Source: Diadophis punctatus similis (Eukaryota > Chordata > Lepidosauria > Squamata > Dipsadidae). Taken from it: 64,000 bases of DNA. This document shows positions 21,798 to 31,672 of this stretch, piece after piece. The DNA is taken from NCBI GenBank assembly GCA_023053685.1, contig JALIGW010000058.1, positions 687,001 to 751,000 on the forward strand, read 5' to 3'. Every line of letters starts with the position of its first letter. Position 1 is the stretch's first letter. A program made the position numbers and the translations under genes. The notes under the pieces were generated by a model. The model was not told where the DNA came from. It searched no databases and saw only the letters and a list, made by a program, of their open reading frames with translations.

Positions 21798-22339
21798 ATG
21801 AAGCCCATCCTGATCTGCCTCCTGCTTGGGTTCCTGGGGGTCCCACCCCCCACCTCTGGTCAAGAGAACGGTGAGGGCCCTCTGCTTTTTCCCCCTCTTT
21901 CAAGGGTCTCCCCATTGTCCCCAGGGGGTGAACTGAGTTTGGAGGAGAACCAGATCACTGCCGTTTCAGTGCCAGGATGGGGTTGAAAGCGGGTCTTGCA
22001 AATGGGGGGAGGGCGCAAATAGAGTCTCCCCGGCACAGAACTGGCCTGGCTGAGCATCCCCTGGCATGTTGCCTGAGCCCCTGACTGGGTTTTTTTCTAA
22101 TCCCGGTTAAAGATTTCGCGTGTCGCGTGAGCCCAGTTTGCGAGATCATTGGCATCAAGACAGCTGGTCTTCTTCTGGACCTGCCTGTCATGGCACTGCC
22201 CTGGAAAGAAGGCTTGAAGGACCTGGGTTGGCAAGAGTGGTGGGGGAAGGAACCTGGATGTCTTGCACTGCCAACTTCACCCCGGCAATTTATTATTGTG
22301 GCTCACCACACAGTCAGCCAGATGTTCAGGCTCAGTTAG
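21798..22339 (+). CDS. Candidate two-exon small secreted protein, unknown family
   Basis: Exon 1 (21798-21870) encodes a textbook signal peptide beginning MKPILICLLLGFLGV, followed by SGQEN. It ends in phase 1 at a GTGAGG donor, the same layout as the Kunitz gene and as WAP-domain genes of this locus. The best acceptor is AG at 22111-22112, after a T-rich tract with a branch-like TTCTAAT. The reading frame then stays open to TAG at 22337-22339, giving 99 aa in total. The second part (begins DFACRVSPVCEIIGIK) has only three cysteines and matches no WAP, Kunitz or three-finger pattern I know. It may be a lineage-specific gene, or a signal exon whose original second exon is lost or lies elsewhere. 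A CR1 begins right after the stop. The signal exon is fairly convincing; the second exon is speculative. Confidence 0.35.
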
Positions 22340-22343
22340 AGGA

Positions 22344-22848
22344 ATGAACTAGTGGAAGGGTTTGCCTCCAGAAATTGTGGCTGCTCTGTCACTGGAGTAG
22401 GGCCATGCTCAGCTCCTCCTGCGAGGAGCCTTGGTTTGTGCCAGGCTGCCATTCCCCAGCTACTTGGCATCAGTTTGGGCAGAAATCCCAGAGCAGAGCA
22501 ACAAAGATGATTCGGAGACTGGAGGTTAAACCGTATGATGAACGGTTGCAGGAACAGGATATGGCTGGTCTAGAGAAAAGAAGGACTAGGGGTGACTTGA
22601 TAGCTGTCTTCTAGCATTTGAGGGGCTGCCACAAAGAAGAGAGGGTCAAATTATTCTCCAAAGCAACAGAGGGCAGGACAAGAAACAACAGATGGAAACT
22701 AATCAAGGAGAGAAGCAACCTGGAACTAAGGAGGAATTTCCTAATAGTGAGAACAATTAACCAGTGGAACCGCTTGCCTCCAGAAGTTGTGAATTCTCCA
22801 TCACTGGAGGTTTTTTAGAAGAGATTGGACAGCCATTTGTCTGAAATG
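22344..22848 (+). repeat. CR1 LINE 3' fragments
   Basis: A short CR1 piece (22344-22400) is followed by a longer CR1 ORF2 tail (RATKMIRRLEVKPYDERLQE to LPPEVVNSPSLEVF). The tail is interrupted by a hAT MITE at 22857. Confidence 0.75.
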
Positions 22849-22856
22849 GTCTAGGG

Positions 22857-23372
22857 CCGTGGTGGCGAACCTATGGCACGCGTGCCAGAGGTGGCACGCG
22901 GAGCCATAGAAGCCGGCACGCGAGGGTTCCCACCGGCAAACCGGAAGTGCGAAAAAACGCACTTCCGGTTTGCCTGTGTGCTGTTTTTTGCACTCCGGAG
23001 GGTTCAGGGAATGCAAAAAACTACAAAACGGACAAACCGGAAGTGCACTTTTCCGCACTTCCGGTTTGTCCGTTTTGTAGTTTTTTGCATTCCGGAGCTT
23101 CAGGGAGCTTCCCTGAACCCTCCGGAGTGCAAAAAACAGCATACTGGCAAACCGGAAGTGCGTTTTTTCGCACTTCCAGTTTGCCGGTTTCGTCGTTCCA
23201 GGCTCCGGTAAGCCTTTGTGCGGGGGTGGGGGTGTGTGCGCATGCGCAGGGGGCAGCATGGGGGGGTGTTGTGCGCATGCGTGGGGGGGGAGGGAATGGG
23301 TGTGGACACGCGAGCGCGCACGAGCGCCCCCCCTTTTTTGGCACGCAAGCCGAAAAAGGTTCGCCACCACTG
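22857..23372 (+). mobile_element. Non-autonomous hAT element, TSD GTCTAGGG
   Basis: 516 bp, beginning CCGTGGTGGCGAACC and ending GGTTCGCCACCACTG. Exact GTCTAGGG duplications lie at 22849-22856 and 23373-23380, within CR1 3' sequence. The interior contains four copies of the palindrome-forming AAACCGGAAGTGCG / CGCACTTCCGGTTT module. Confidence 0.88.
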
Positions 23373-23387
23373 GTCTAGGGCACGGGT

Positions 23388-23424
23388 CAGCAACCCCCAG
23401 TTCTGGAGCCGCATGTGGCTCTTT
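23388..23424 (+). mobile_element. hAT terminal fragment truncated by L1
   Basis: Starts GGGTCAGCAACCCCC and then TGGAGCCGCATGTGGCTCTT, like the element end at about 63.34 kb. An L1 tail directly follows. Confidence 0.5.
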
Positions 23425-24604
23425 CTTTTTTTTTCTTTCTTTTTAAAATTATTATTGTTTTTCAATTTTAAACATCACAGTGTTATAACACAGATCTACA
23501 CCCTTTTACATACATTATTCTTTGCTAGTAAAGATTTATACAGTATTTCCCTATATTTTACAGTCTTATATCTTCTTCTTCATCCAACATTATTTCATAG
23601 TCTCTCCTGGTCCATTCGTACCATTTTGTCCATATTTCATAATAATAATTTCGGACCATGTTTTCAAAAGAGAATTTCTAATTAAATTGTTGTTAAAGCT
23701 TTGTTGTGGTTTAGTTCCATCTTTCCATAGGTAAGCATGCCATCCCATTTGCAGGTCGTGTCCTTCTAATAACAGTGTTCGTTTGTTTGTTAAATTAATC
23801 TATTCTTTTATCCAACTTAGGGATGCTGCTTTATAATAAAGTTTCCAATCAGGTAGTCCGAGCCCACCTCTGCTCTTATTGTCTTGTAGGTTTGTTAATT
23901 TGATCCTTGGTTTTTTATTTTGCCAGATGAATTTTGAGGTAATTTTATTTAAATCAGTAAAGAATTTCATCTCTAATTTAATGGGGGCTGTTTGGAATAA
24001 ATATAGAAATTTTGGTAAGGTGCTCATTTTAATTGCCGCTATACGTCCCAATAAAGATAATTGTACTTTCCCCCATTTTTCTAATTCCAATTTCGTTTGA
24101 TGTATTAATATCTCGTAGTTATCTTTTTTAATTGATGAGCATCTATTTGTTAATATTATACCCAAATATTTAATTTTTTTTTTGTTATTTGCAGGCCTAG
24201 TTTCTTTTCCAATCTATCTGTTTGTTGCATTGTCATATTTTTAGTTAGAAATTTAGTTTTCTGTTTATTAATTTTTAGTCCTGCCGACTCTCCGTATTCT
24301 TCGATATCTTTGAGTAATTTCTGTCCTGATTCCAATGGTTCTTCTAGGAAGAATACTAGATCGTCGGCAAATGCCTGCAATTTGTATTCCTCATTTCTCA
24401 CCTTGGTTCCTTTAATCTCCGGATTGCTTCGAATTTTATTAAGTAATGTTTCCAATGTCAAAATAAAAAGCAGAGGCGACATCGGACATCCCTGTCGGAC
24501 TCCTTTAAATATCCAAAATGATTTGGTCATTTCACCGTTTATAATTATCTTGGCTGTCTGGGAGGTGTAAATTGTCCCTAATATCCTTTCAAATTTGTCG
24601 CTGA
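23425..24604 (-). repeat. L1 LINE, 3' part of ORF2 and tail
   Basis: Minus-strand ORF2 pieces include reverse-transcriptase motifs (GVRQGCPMSPLLFILTLETL and AFADDLVFFLEE) and the region with [20 protein letters not shown]. The T-rich start at 23425 is the poly(A) tail. 5'-truncated and frameshifted; a CR1 begins immediately at 24605. Confidence 0.85.
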
Positions 24605-24945
24605 TCTAGTCCAACCCCCCCTTGCTCAAGCAGGAGACCCTACACCATTTCTGACAGATGACTGTCCAGTCTCTTCTTGAAAGCCTCCAGTGATGAAGCT
24701 CCCACAACTTCCGAAGGCAACTTCTGTTCCATGGGTTGATTGTTCTCACTGAAAAGCAACCTGGAATTGAGGAGAAATTTCCTAACGGAAATTAAACAGT
24801 GGAATAGCTTCCGTTTGGAAGTTGTGGGTGTTTTATCAGGGGGGGGGGGATTTAAGAAGAGACTGGACAGCCATTTGTTTGAAATGGAAGAGCCGGGGGA
24901 TGGACTAGAAAACCTCCAGGGTCCCTTCCAGCTCTATTCTGATGG
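24605..24945. repeat. Two CR1 LINE 3' ends, head to head
   Basis: A minus-strand CR1 tail (24605-24750) meets a plus-strand CR1 tail (24750-24945). Confidence 0.75.
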
Positions 24946-25264
24946 TGATTGATTTCCCAGGCCTTCACAAGTTCTCCCTTTCCCATAGACTGAGGCAAGA
25001 ATTAAAACAGGAAGGACCGAAAGGCCACTGAGAGGTGGTGGAGAAGAGCAAAGTTAGGAGCCTGGCACCAGGAGAAATGGCTAGCTGTGTGGCCTAGTCC
25101 AGGGTTGTCTAGTCTTGGCAGCTTTAAGACTTGTGGACTTCAACTCCCAGAATTCCCCAGCCAGCCATGCTACAGCCTGAAGCTGCATTTGCTTTTTGGC
25201 AGTTGTATCTTGCTGTTAACTTCTATTGAGTCAGATATTATTCCAAGATGTTTTTCACAAGTAA

Positions 25265-25440
25265 GAGAATAACAGAACAGAATAAGAGAGTTGGAAGGGA
25301 CCTTGGAGGTCTTCTAGTCCAACCCCTTGTTCAAGTAGGAGACCTTACACCATTTCAGAGAAATGGTTGCCCAATCTCTTCTTAAAAACCTCCACTGTTG
25401 GAGCACCCACAACTTCTGGTGGCAAGCTGGTTAATTGTTG
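25265..25440 (-). repeat. CR1 LINE 3' end
   Basis: GAGAGTTGGAAGGGACCTTG near the start, then the usual CR1 minus-strand tail. A short tandem repeat of TTGTAATTAGTGCTGTTA follows at 25430-25490. Confidence 0.8.
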
Positions 25441-25489
25441 TAATTAGTGCTGTTAATTGTTGTAATTAATTGTTGTAATTAGTGCTGTT

Positions 25490-26033
25490 ACTAAGCCAGA
25501 TATCCCCCATCCCATTCCTGTGGGGTTCGGCTTTTCTTTCCCAAGTGACGGAAGACCCCCCCTCCCCAGATAGAAGAAGAAACCAGGAGGCAGCAAATAA
25601 TCCAAACACAATACAAATAATTAAATCACAACCGTTTACACAAGGGAAGATAAGCCCTGTCTAGCTCATTGCCAGAGCTCACACCCCAGACAAGCTCAGG
25701 TGTAAACACTTGACAAAAACCTAACTACGAAAAATGCATTTAGTGCTAGAATGGAGCAAAAGAGCAAACACAGTAGCTGTTGCTTGTTTAGACTAATTAC
25801 CAGAACAAATAAACACAGGAATTAGATTTCTCAACCCTCCTTCCTTTCAGGAACAGAGATTAACCTTCCTCCTTCCAAACAAATAGGGAATATTATCCCA
25901 TCAATAAATACAGAAAACCAGTTTCAGACCAAAACTCAGAAAGGGTATATAAGATGACGTTTGAATATCAATCTTTCTAGCTAGCCCAGAAACTTTGCTG
26001 AATGTCACTCATCTTGGTTTCTTGCCATTAAAA
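25490..26033. other. No gene recognised
   Basis: Moderately AT-rich; it may be an old LTR or other repeat. I see no diagnostic motif. Confidence 0.3.
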
Positions 26034-26035
26034 GT

Positions 26036-26171
26036 AAGGTGACCAGACGTCCCGCTTTTGGCGGGACAGACACGCTTTTCAAGCGTGTGTCCTGCGTCCC
26101 GCATTCTTTCCAAAAAGTCACGCTTTTTTTGAAAGAATGCCCGATGAAACAGCAGGACGTCTGGTCACCTT
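26036..26171 (+). mobile_element. Short TA-flanked inverted-repeat MITE
   Basis: AGGTGACCAGACGTCC and its complement GGACGTCTGGTCACCT form the ends, with TA immediately outside each. The interior contains several short palindromes (GTCCCGCTTTTGGCGGGAC). Confidence 0.75.
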
Positions 26172-26173
26172 AG

Positions 26174-27180
26174 CAGTGCTCCCCAACCGGTGTGCCGCAA
26201 CACACTGGTGTGCCTTGAGGCCATGCCAAATGTGCCGCGGCAAAAGGGGCGGGGCAGGGCTGGGCGCGCGTCCTACCTGGGACTTTTCCTGGTAGCTCCA
26301 ATCGCGTTCCTTGCTAATAGCGTCCAGAGCAGAGCAGCCCCTTCCAAAAGATCGCGAGACGTTATCTTTTGGAAGGGGCTGCTCTGCTCTGGGCGCTATT
26401 AGCAAGGAACGTGACTGGAGCTACCGGGAAAAGTCCCAGGTAGGACGCGCGTCTCGCGCTGGGGGTTGGGCGGGCGGGGCAGGACTGGCGGGCGGGACGG
26501 GGCGTGCGTCCTACCTGGGACTTTTCCCAGTAGTTCCAGTCGCGTTCCTTGCTAAGCGTCCAGAGCAGAGCAGCCCCTTCCAAAAGATCGCCAGAATGAT
26601 GGGATTTGCAAATGCCAGAGATCACAATGGCAACCACAAACGGTTGGGGGCGACGCACCCCTTCGAAAGGGCCGGCCCGGGCATCATCTCCGAAGCCTCC
26701 CTCCTTCCCACCCCCCACCCCCAACTACCTGAGCGATGGAGGCGCGGCGGCCGGTTTGGGGCTCGGGGCGGACCCCGGAGTCCCCACCACCCCCGCCGGA
26801 TCGCACAGAGCGGACATGCAGGCACCGGCCAATCGCCTAGAAACGGCTAAAAAGCCCTCCCCCAGCCACTTGTTTTCCTCTTTTGCGCCTGCACACGCTG
26901 GGCCCGAGCATGGGGGAAGAATTAAAACAGCGCACTGAGAGCGTCACCTGAGACGGTTGTAAGGATCTTGCCAGCCAGCCAGCCCAAGCCATTGCCGGCT
27001 CCCGAAGGGGAGGCGGGAGGCGAGGAAAGGCCTCCCGCCTCCCCCCCTCCACCCACCTGGACGCCGACATTTGCCTTCTTTTGCCCTCTGCGCATGCGCA
27101 GAGGGCAAAACTCAAATGGAGAAACCCACCCCCGTCAATGGTGTCCCGCTTGAAGAAAAAAAATCTGGTCACTTTAATTA
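26174..27180 (+). mobile_element. GC-rich foldback repeat with a hAT-like left end
   Basis: Starts CAGTGCTCCCCAACCGGTGT, like a hAT terminus; I see no matching right end. Inside lies an almost perfect hairpin (about 26268-26446, arms near 85 bp) and a third partial copy of the same arm from about 26507. Near 27070-27118 lies a GCATGCGC-centred palindrome flanked by a module also present at 40.73-40.82 kb. The end near 27160-27178 resembles a piece of the short TA MITE. Confidence 0.6.
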
Positions 27181-27625
27181 AAAGCCTTCTTTCTGGCAGC
27201 TCTGCTTTGCTATTCCATTTATTCTTCAAAGCGTTGTTTCCCAGCTTTTTCCTCCCAACACAAGTTAAGCCTTATGCGCTTTTTTCCGTGAAATTTCATT
27301 GTGATATTTCAGCCCAGTTTCCCAAGCTGTTAGGATCACGTTGAATAATATTTCTGCCTTCTGGGGTGGTGGTGTCCTTCCCAATTTTGTGTCCTCTTCA
27401 CATCCCCAGTAGGCGTTCTTTCTTTATCCAAGTTCTTAAGGAAAAATCTGGAAGAGCAGAAGGCCAAACACCGCCCTACGAGGGACCCCGAGCAAATGAT
27501 TTCAGCAGTTTCATCAAAGCCATTCGTCACTTTGGAGCCAACTGTTTATTGGAGGTGGTGAGCCTTTGAGAGCTGTATGCAATGACATTTCATTTTAATG
27601 TATGCCGATTAGTGTACATTCAAAG

Positions 27626-29062
27626 CAGGGGTGAAATGTGAAAATTTTCACTACCGGTTCTGTGGGTGTGGCTTATTTTGTGGGCGTGGCTTGGTGTCTG
27701 GTGGGTACGACTTCAGGTGGGTGTGGCTTGGTGGTCAGGTGACCGGATGGGTGTGACTTGGTGGTCAGGTGACCAGGTGGGCATGGCCAAGTCGACATCA
27801 CAAAGAGCTGGAAAAAAACCTTTTACACTTTACACACACACACAAACACACAACAACACAACTGGCTCACACACCATGCAAAAGCAGCTGTACTGACTCA
27901 CACACCATGCAAAAGCACACAAAATGGCCCCTGCCACAAGCATGAGCCTCACAGAGCAACAAAGAACTGGAAAAAAAAACTTTTGCACTTTACACACACA
28001 CACACACACACAGAACAACACAACTGGCTCACACACCATGCAAAAGCAGCTGTATTGACTCACACACCATGCAAAAGCACACAAAATGGCACCAGCAACA
28101 GATTTAACACATTTAACAATTTTAACAGATTTACAGAGTTGGAAGAAGGGACCTTGGAGGTCATCTAGTCCAACCCCCTGCCTAACCAGAATTGCAAAAG
28201 CACACAACATTCCATATTGTATTTTATTTATATTTTTAGATAAAAGCAGCTAAATTTAAAACTTCCTAAATTTTAAATGGCTATGTCTAAAAAAAATTCC
28301 TAAAAAACCCCCCAAGAAAATAAATCCCCCCCATTTACTATTTTTTTAAAGCAAAAAAAACAAAAACAAAAACCAGTTACTTACCCCAGGGTGGGCAAAC
28401 TACAGCTCTTTGACTTCAACTCCCAGAATTCCTGAGCCAGCCATGCATTGAAGGAATTGAAGGAAGGCAGGCAGAATCAGTTGCTCACAAGAGATGGATT
28501 GCACTTGCAGGCTGCAATGTGATGGATGGATTTCATTGGTGTGCAACTGCTTCTGCCTGCCTTCTTCCTTCAATTGAATAAAGTGGGGGTGGTGGGGGTG
28601 GTGTTTTTTTTTTGCTTTAAAAAAGGCGAAGCAAGCCACGCATGGAGAACGTGAGTAAAGAAAGGCTGTTCTGATGAAACGAAGCAGGAATATAAAAGGT
28701 GGTGTCTTTTGGAGAGGAAAGATCCCAAGCAGCATGCTGCATGTTTTTCACTCCGAGCAGCCCGACTGAAAAACGCTGCTGGGAGCATTAAGAAGGCTTG
28801 TTAAGAAGACTTAACAAGCTCCAAACTCTAACTGCAGGCAGGCAATTTTGAACACAGGCTTCTTTTCCAAGGCCAGTCATAGAGGGAAACAGATGAGTGC
28901 AACACTTGTGCAGGGAAGGCAACTTGCAGGACAAGCAAGAAGCAACAGGGGACCGGTCCAGGGGCGTAGCCAACCAGCTACCCCTGGCGGTTCTGCGAAC
29001 CAGGCCACATGTCTGCTACCGGTCCTCTGGAACCGGGCCGAACCGGGAGGATTTCACCCCTG
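27626..29062 (+). mobile_element. Probable non-autonomous hAT element with CAGGGGTGAAAT ends
   Basis: Starts CAGGGGTGAAATGTG and ends GGATTTCACCCCTG. The interior has repeated GTGGGTGTGGCTT motifs and two copies of a block with ACACACCATGCAAAAGCA. A CR1 tip lies at 28130-28190. I found no convincing 8-bp target duplication. Confidence 0.6.
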
Positions 29063-29644
29063 AAAGTGACAATAAAGTTAGTCTAAGTCCATCATTCTAT
29101 CTGCCACGCCATGCAACTGCATTTATTAATTTAAATTTATTGGCCACCTGGCTCCAATGGACTTTAATCACACTTTTAAGGAAAAACGTGTCAAATGTTT
29201 TGCTGAAACTGAGAAAACATCTTATGTCTGGCACACCCATCATTGCATAAAGAGATGTCCTGATAACAGAGAAAGCGGCCCTTCTGGTAAGACCTGTTTT
29301 TCAGTCCAGGCAGGGGAGTCTCAAAAGTTACAAAGGCAATTTCTTTGTTTCCTAGAGAATGTCTCGGCTTGGCCTTTTCTGTCTGCCTTCAAAGTCCGTG
29401 GAAGTTGGGCTTGAACCACGGGGTGGGGTGGGGGCCAGGGGGATGAAGCCTGGAGGCCGGTGGGTTTTCCCTGCTCTCCCCAGCCCACTTTGCTTGGCAG
29501 AGGCCCAGGGTTAAGGTAAGTTAGGGCAGAGGGTCAGTGTTCAAATGAAGTCAGAGACACTTGAGACAAACGTCTAGCTTTATATAAACGAATATGTTTA
29601 ACGTTTATTATATTTACAGCAGACAAGATAGTCAGGCACATGAG

Positions 29645-29735
29645 GTTCACTGTCAGGAAATTCCTCCTTATTTCTAGATTGCTTCTTTCCTTGATGAGTT
29701 TCTAGCTGTTGCTTCTTGTCCTGCGTTCTCAGGTG
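29645..29735 (-). repeat. CR1 LINE fragment
   Basis: Minus-strand CR1 ORF2 tail sequence containing CTGTCAGGAAATTCCTCC. Confidence 0.65.
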
Positions 29736-29739
29736 CATT

Positions 29740-30360
29740 GCTGGCTGGGGAATTCTGGGATTTGAAGTCCACAAGTCATGCCAACTTTGGAGAAGCCTGA
29801 TCTAAACAGAGGAGCAGTCCTGGAAGGGGCTGCCTGGGTGGGCACCAGTCTTGGGAGGAGTCCTAAGGGGTCCTCTGGGTGTCGGAACTGCCCTGCGTTG
29901 GGGGTGTGGGGAACAGCTGCGTGTCAATCAGGATAAACCCAAGAGAAGGGACAGAGCGTGAAGCCAAAGTCCTGGGTTGCCCCAGCGTCAGCTCTGCTCC
30001 TCTTCTGGCTCTGCTCCCAGCTGGCTCTCTTGGCCAGTGCAGCACCCTGGCATGTGGCGCCCCTCCCTGGCAGCCTGGTTTCTCTGCACCTGCTCTCCCA
30101 AGCACAGCCTGCCGGGGCCAAACTCTCTTCGGAACACCAGGGGAAACCAGAGGAGGGCAGCTTTTGGTGTGTAAGGAGCTGCCTGCCAGACCTTCCTGGT
30201 GGAGCACAGAAGATAAGAAAGTCCAGGTGGATTTGAGCATGGGCAGAGTTCACTCACCAGGATGGGGAGAGCGCTTTGCTGTGGCCCGACTTGAATTGGA
30301 CCTGGTCCTTACTGCCTGGCCCTGGGTGGTCCATGGTCGGAATGGAACAGAAGAGAATAC
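29740..30360. other. No gene recognised
   Basis: GC-rich sequence with several overlapping open frames. One plus-strand frame has a hydrophobic stretch but begins at GTG and has no ATG or splice context, so I do not call a gene. Confidence 0.4.
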
Positions 30361-30370
30361 CAGAGTCGGA

Positions 30371-30535
30371 AGGGAGGATAGGATAGGATAGGATAGGATA
30401 GAGCAGAGCAGAGCTGGAAGGGACCTTGGAGGTCTTCTAGTCTGACCCCCTGCTGAAGCAGGAGACCCTCTGCCATTCCAGACAAGTGGCTGTCCATCCT
30501 CTTCCTAAGGACTTTTGGTAGAAACGTGGCCTTGA
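30371..30535 (-). repeat. CR1 LINE 3' tip with (AGGAT)n microsatellite
   Basis: AGGAT units (30371-30400) and AGAGC units run directly into a minus-strand CR1 3' end. Confidence 0.8.
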
Positions 30536-30781
30536 ACCTGGAGTCAATGTGTGCCAGGGTAGTGCTGGTGAATTTCACCTGACCGGCCCCGTCTGGCACC
30601 TGCTAATCCCTGCCTGGCAATTGTCAGTTGCAGCCCCCTCGTGGGCAAGGCGGGTGCATGCTCTTTGGATGTGCATGGGGGTGGGAGTTGGGGGGCTGGC
30701 CCCTCCACCTGAGCCAGCACTTCTCTGCCTTATTTAGCTCGCTGCCCCACTGCCCTCCTCAGCAGCTTTCCTTGGGCATGT

Positions 30782-30809
30782 CTATTAATAGGGGGGAGGG
30801 CTCCAGCTG
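30782..30809. promoter_or_regulatory. MEF2 site next to an E-box, upstream of TNNC2
   Basis: CTATTAATAG at 30782-30791 fits the MEF2 consensus CTA(A/T)4TAG exactly. CAGCTG, a MyoD-family E-box, lies 12 bases further on at 30804-30809. This is about 0.87 kb before the start codon of TNNC2, a fast-muscle gene. A weaker MEF2-like CTATTTTTAT is at 31229-31238. Confidence 0.6.
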
Positions 30810-31672
30810 CTCCTGCCTGTCAGGTCCTGCCCTCCTCAGGAATTGGGCTGCCCCATCCCAAATAGGCCCCCAACTGGGAGGGGAGGGTCATGCTGGTTTG
30901 CATGGAGCACGTGCAGGGGCTTCCTTGTCCCCCCCCCCCCAGGCTGCCTGCTGGAGTCCCAAACCGCTGGCCTTCTCCCCCTCCCAGATGCAGGGAAGTG
31001 GGAAACAGGATCCCCCATAAACAAAGTAGGGCAACGGGGGTGTGGGGTGTGTGGGAGAGCAGGCTTTGGTGGAACTGCTGCTGCATCCCTCCCTTCCCAC
31101 CCCCTGCCATGCAGAGTTCATGGGGGGGGGGGCTGAATTGTTTGATTCCCCTAACGCTCAATGAGCTAGTTGGGCCCCCCCAAGTGGGGAGGTGAATGAA
31201 GGCCGCCTCTTTGGGGATGCCGAGATGGGGCAGAGCAGGCTTCAGTCTATTTTTATTCTGTCCAGCCAGGCTGGGGTGGGGAGGGAGGGGCGGGTGCAGA
31301 GGAACAATTCCTTGCAATGCTATCTGCCTCAAATTGTAGGGAAGAGGAGGGGTCCTCTGCCCCCACCCCACCCCCCAGGGCTTGCACTGCCCCTCCTGCT
31401 CTGCTCACCCCCCACTTCCAGGCCAGGAGAACCTTGGCTAAATTTGGTAAAATGCCCGGCCGACCAATCGACAGGTGAGGCCGAAGGCGATTGGCCCTGG
31501 GAAGGGCTGCCTCTCCTGGTGCCCAATCGGATGGGCCAGGAGGGTCCCTGCCCGGCTGGTGGGGTACAAATGGGGCTGGGTGGGTGGTGGGGCAGCTTTT
31601 GCCATCTGCTCAGACCGGAGGGGGACACGGAGGTTCTGTTCTGTGGGTCGCTCTGGGGTGACACCTGCCAAC

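Noticed and set aside
29958..30236. Open frame with a signal-peptide-like start
   Set aside because: Begins at GTG, has no ATG or splice sites, and overlaps equally long frames on the other strand.
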